Shown here: positions 5,597-7,573 of the stretch, piece by piece
Numbering within the stretch: position 1 is the first letter of the stretch
Layout: each line of letters opens with the position of its first letter
Origin: Verrucomicrobiota bacterium
GTDB lineage: Bacteria; Verrucomicrobiota; Verrucomicrobiia; Opitutales; Opitutaceae
Direction of reading: 5' to 3'
Length of the DNA: 7,573 nucleotides
Assembly: GCA_023433275.1 (NCBI GenBank)
Contig: JAEZDN010000019.1
Span: 1 to 7,573, forward strand
Notes under the pieces: model-generated
Told to the model about the DNA's origin: nothing
What the model saw: the letters and a program-made list of their open reading frames with translations, nothing else
The model's database searches: none
Made by a program: the position numbers and the translations under genes

Positions 5597-6217
5597 TCAG
5601 GCTTTCGGGGCGCCGCCGACGATGGCGAGGGTCAGGTTGATTTCGGGGTTAACCTTGTCCTCGTTCTTGCCGGGCTGGATGCCGTAGTCGGCGCGCTGGA
5701 TCTTGAAATCGCCGCGGATGACGAGCAGGTCGCCGCCGAGTTCGGGCTTGTTGATGCGCTTGCCGAAGGCGCCGGGCAGGTAGGTGAGTTTGACCGGAAC
5801 GGAGATTTCCTTGGTGACGCCCTTGAGGGTGAACTTGCCCGTGGCGGTACCGGACGTCACGTTGCCGTCGGTCTTCGCGTTTTCGAGTTTGGTGAGTTCG
5901 AACACGATCTCGGGGTTGGCGGGGGCATTGAGCCACTGTTCGCCGCGCAGGTGGTCGGTCATCATGGAGTTCGTGACGGCGAGGGAGTTGGTCGCCACGA
6001 CGATGCGGCCGCTGGTCGCGGCGGGATTGGCGGCGTCGAAGGAGACGTTGCCGGTGACGCCGTTGGCGGTGCCGGAGATCGGCTCGAGGACGGAATCCAG
6101 GTGGAACTGGATGGCGTTGACGCCTTTGGGATCCTTGAAGTCGAAGGACTGGGGCGCGGCGGCAAGGAGGCCGGCGGACGCGAGGGCGAGGAGGCTGACG
6201 AGGGCTGATTTATTCAT
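5597..6217 (-). CDS. YceI-like secreted protein (divergent copy)
   Basis: This 206-residue exported protein has a signal peptide (MNKSALVSLLALASAGLLAA, cleavage near residue 21) followed by a YceI/lipocalin-like domain. Family features are ATGKFTLKGVTKEISVPVKL (125-144), which corresponds to the GVTKPLTLHVKY strand of the neighbour, and GDFKIQRADYGIQPG (169-183), which corresponds to LNRSDFGIG. The opening strand is unusual: instead of the DPAHS motif it reads DPKGVNAIQFHLDS, and the central region is more divergent (SLAVTNSMMTDHLRGEQWLNAPANP). The start ATG at 6217 overlaps the stop of the membrane protein gene as ATGA, implying coupled translation. Ligand and role are unknown; lipid carriage in the periplasm is inferred from the family. 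Confidence 0.88.
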   Translation of the reverse strand: MNKSALVSLLALASAGLLAAAPQSFDFKDPKGVNAIQFHLDSVLEPISGTANGVTGNVSFDAANPAATSGRIVVATNSLAVTNSMMTDHLRGEQWLNAPANPEIVFELTKLENAKTDGNVTSGTATGKFTLKGVTKEISVPVKLTYLPGAFGKRINKPELGGDLLVIRGDFKIQRADYGIQPGKNEDKVNPEINLTLAIVGGAPKA

Positions 6218-6516
6218 AAGGGCAGTGGTTGATTTTTGCGTTTAAACAAAAGGGAGGCGGCGAAGAGGCCGGCGGCCAGGCCGACGCCCGCGCCGAGGAA
6301 TTCGACGCCGGGCACGAAGCGTTTTTCGTAGGTGATGTAGTCGATGCCGGTGATTTCGTCGGTTTGCTTGATCGGCACCTGGTTTTGACTCCAGCCGGTG
6401 TGGGCACCTTTGAGCATCCAGAACCCGACGACCGCGATCAGTACCACCGCGGCGGCGAGCCGCGACAGACGCCTTAAGTCGCGGACTTTTCCTTGGCTGG
6501 GCTGGTGGTTTGTCAT
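6214..6516 (-). CDS. Small two-helix inner-membrane protein
   Basis: I do not have a name for this 100-residue protein. It has a basic N-terminus (residues 10-19), a first membrane helix at about 20-36, a 35-residue loop with many aromatic and acidic residues (about 37-71, including GWSQNQVPIK and GIDYITYEKRFVPG), a second helix at about 72-91 and a basic KRK tail. Positive charges at both ends predict both termini in the cytoplasm and the loop in the periplasm, where its YceI-like neighbour is exported. ATG at 6516 is preferred over an in-frame TTG at 6549. A 5-bp inverted repeat abuts the ATG. Its last 4 bp overlap the next gene as ATGA, so the two are expected to act together, possibly in membrane lipid or redox carrier handling. 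That role is inference. Confidence 0.85.
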   Translation of the reverse strand: MTNHQPSQGKVRDLRRLSRLAAAVVLIAVVGFWMLKGAHTGWSQNQVPIKQTDEITGIDYITYEKRFVPGVEFLGAGVGLAAGLFAASLLFKRKNQPLPL

Positions 6517-6531
6517 GGTGAGGCGATCACC
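6517..6531 (-). promoter_or_regulatory. Inverted repeat abutting the membrane-protein start codon
   Basis: On the minus strand GGTGA, TCGCC, TCACC forms a perfect 5-bp stem that ends at the base before the ATG at 6516. In RNA it could hide or mark the start region. The stem is short and may be chance. Confidence 0.3.
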
Positions 6532-6609
6532 GAACTCAAAACCCTTCAATGTGCAAGTAATTCGTAAGCGGTTGATGGTTAATTGGGCTCTGGTGTGAGG
6601 GCGGGCATA

Positions 6610-6634
6610 GGGCGCAGCAAGACTGCGCCCCTAC
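6610..6634 (-). repeat. Single GTAG-type REP-like hairpin
   Basis: The stem GGGCGCAG (6610-6617) pairs with CTGCGCCC (6623-6630) around a CAAGA loop and is followed by CTAC, so it reads GTAG plus hairpin on the minus strand. It lies 18 nt beyond the queA-remnant stop with the tag facing the gene. Its sequence equals the left arm at 1590-1614 exactly; the other two copies differ by one loop base. Confidence 0.85.
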
Positions 6635-6652
6635 GTGTCAGGCTGTGGGTCT

Positions 6653-7453
6653 TTACAGTATCAGCATCGCATCGCCGTAGCTGAAGAAGCGGTACTCGCG
6701 CGCGATCGCTTCCGCGTAGATTTCCTTGAGCCAGGCGATGCCGTCGGTCGACCCGGGAGTCAGAAAAGCGGAGACCAGGCAGAGCAGGGTGGAGCGGGGT
6801 TGGTGGAAGTTGGTGATGAGGGCGTCGACGGCGCGAAAGGTTCGGGGCGGGTAGATGAAGATATCGGCCTCGCGCATGACATCAGATGTCCACGGCGCGG
6901 CGTGATGGGCGGCGAAATCCTCGAGCGTGCGCACCGAGGTGGTGCCGACGGCGATGCGACGTCCCGGGGGCGCGAAAACGGCGCGCTGGGTGGCGACGGG
7001 AATCTCGTACACCTCGCGATGGATGGCGTGTTGCTCGATGGTGTCGGTCATGATCGGGCGGAAGGTGCCGAGACCGACGTGGAGGGTAAGGTCGGCGAAG
7101 GAGACGCCCTGGCGCGAAACCTGGTCGAGCAGTTCCGGCGTGAAGTGCAGACCCGCGGTGGGTGCCGCGGCAGCGACCTGGTGGCCGCGGTCGGCGTAGA
7201 CGGTTTGGTACCGTTCGCGGTCGATGGCGCGGGCGGTGTCGTTCTCATGCCCCGTGATGTAAGGCGGCAGGGGCATCTCGCCGATGCGGTTGGCGACCTC
7301 AAGGATGTCGCCGCCGCCGGGGATGACGAACGAGACGCGAGCGAGCCCGTCCTCGGTTTTCTCGCGGACGGTGGCGGTGAAGGCGCCTTCGAGGCCGAAC
7401 GTGGCGCCGACGGGAAGTTTTTTGCCCGGTCGGATGAGGCACCACCAGTCGTC
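6653..7453 (-). pseudogene. queA: queA remnant: SAM:tRNA ribosyltransferase-isomerase lacking its N-terminal third
   Basis: QueA transfers the ribosyl group of S-adenosylmethionine to 7-aminomethyl-7-deazaguanine in tRNA, making epoxyqueuosine at the wobble position. The C-terminal ~266 residues are well preserved. In order they are: DDWWCLIRPGKKLPVGA, then DILEVANRIGEMPLPPYI (about 7327-7258), AAAPTAGLHF, LTLHVGLGTFRP, IAVGTTSVRTLED, LITNFHQPRSTLLCLVSAF and YRFFSYGDAM near the end. The normal protein is about 340-356 residues. About 90 N-terminal residues, including the conserved NNTRV-type segment, are missing. The frame stays open upstream only to a TGA inside tRNA-Thr (7546-7544), with no ATG, GTG or TTG before the internal ATG at 7276, which would give a 207-residue fragment. 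No N-terminal piece is seen in other frames. It is probably inactive. Confidence 0.8.
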
Positions 7454-7460
7454 AGCGGAA

Positions 7461-7488
7461 ACCTCAGACCTGAAGCCTGAAACCTGAG
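7461..7488. repeat. Tandem heptamer repeat at the queA break
   Basis: Four consecutive 7-nt units, ACCTCAG, ACCTGAA, GCCTGAA and ACCTGAG, follow the consensus RCCTSAR. They sit between the last recognisable queA codons (7453) and the 3' end of tRNA-Thr (7509). Read through in the queA frame they give VSGFRSEV, which has no counterpart in QueA. Confidence 0.75.
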
Positions 7489-7508
7489 GAGGTGGATTCT
7501 CGTTTTCA

Positions 7509-7573
7509 TGGAGCCGCTTGTCGGACTTGAACCGACGACCTACTCATTACGAATGAGTCGCTCTACCAACTGA
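7509..7573 (-). tRNA. tRNA-Thr (anticodon CGU), 5' end outside the window
   Basis: Read on the minus strand the sequence enters at the end of the D-stem (TCAGTTGGTAGAGC), then shows anticodon stem ACTCA/TGAGT with loop TTCGTAA (anticodon CGT, reading ACG), variable loop, T arm GTCGG, TTCAAGT, CCGAC, acceptor strand AAGCGGC, discriminator T and encoded CCA (7511-7509). About 11 nt of the 5' end, including the acceptor 5' strand, lie beyond the edge. The layout is standard class I and it appears intact where visible. Confidence 0.93.

Noticed and set aside
7048..7509. 153-codon minus-strand frame starting at an ATG at the tRNA-Thr end, considered as a frameshifted queA N-terminus
   Set aside because: Its translation is serine/proline/arginine-rich and carries none of the QueA N-terminal motifs; it is an out-of-frame shadow of queA.

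Overview
The window looks like chromosomal DNA from a GC-rich, flagellated Gram-negative bacterium. The protein families and the dense palindromic intergenic repeats fit Verrucomicrobiota (Opitutaceae-like). That placement is an inference from protein character and was not tested by a search. Almost all space is filled by housekeeping genes. The accessory content is a set of small repeated DNA elements and one broken gene.

Layout. On the + strand, fliM and fliN (46-1366) overlap by 20 bp and encode two switch-complex (C-ring) proteins of the flagellar motor. They run convergently into a minus-strand stretch that fills the rest of the window, apart from a plus-strand tRNA-Leu(CAA) at 2712-2799. 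In minus-strand reading order from the right edge this stretch holds: tRNA-Thr(CGU), cut by the window edge; a 5'-truncated queA remnant; a two-helix membrane protein overlapping a YceI-like secreted protein; a strong intrinsic terminator; a second, canonical YceI-like protein overlapping a TPR protein; accA (acetyl-CoA carboxylase alpha subunit); an unknown 68-residue protein; and, beyond tRNA-Leu, rsmE (16S rRNA m3U1498 methyltransferase).

Repeats. Two families of short hairpins are scattered between genes. One has a GTAG tetranucleotide directly 5' of an 8-bp stem. The other has GGAG directly 5' of an 8-bp stem. This matches the architecture of REP elements handled by REP-associated tyrosine transposases (RAYT/TnpA_REP). 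Between fliN and rsmE there are two inverted pairs side by side, one per family, so two REPIN-like units 25 bp apart. No transposase gene lies in the window.

The points most worth a second look are: the loss of the N-terminal third of queA precisely at a heptamer repeat next to tRNA-Thr; the adjacent REPIN-like pairs, with compensatory stem changes; the absence of Shine-Dalgarno sequences at all nine assigned starts, eight of which follow a pyrimidine-rich tract; and the compact membrane protein/YceI/YceI/TPR cluster. I did not find a defence system, CRISPR array, prophage or biosynthetic cluster.
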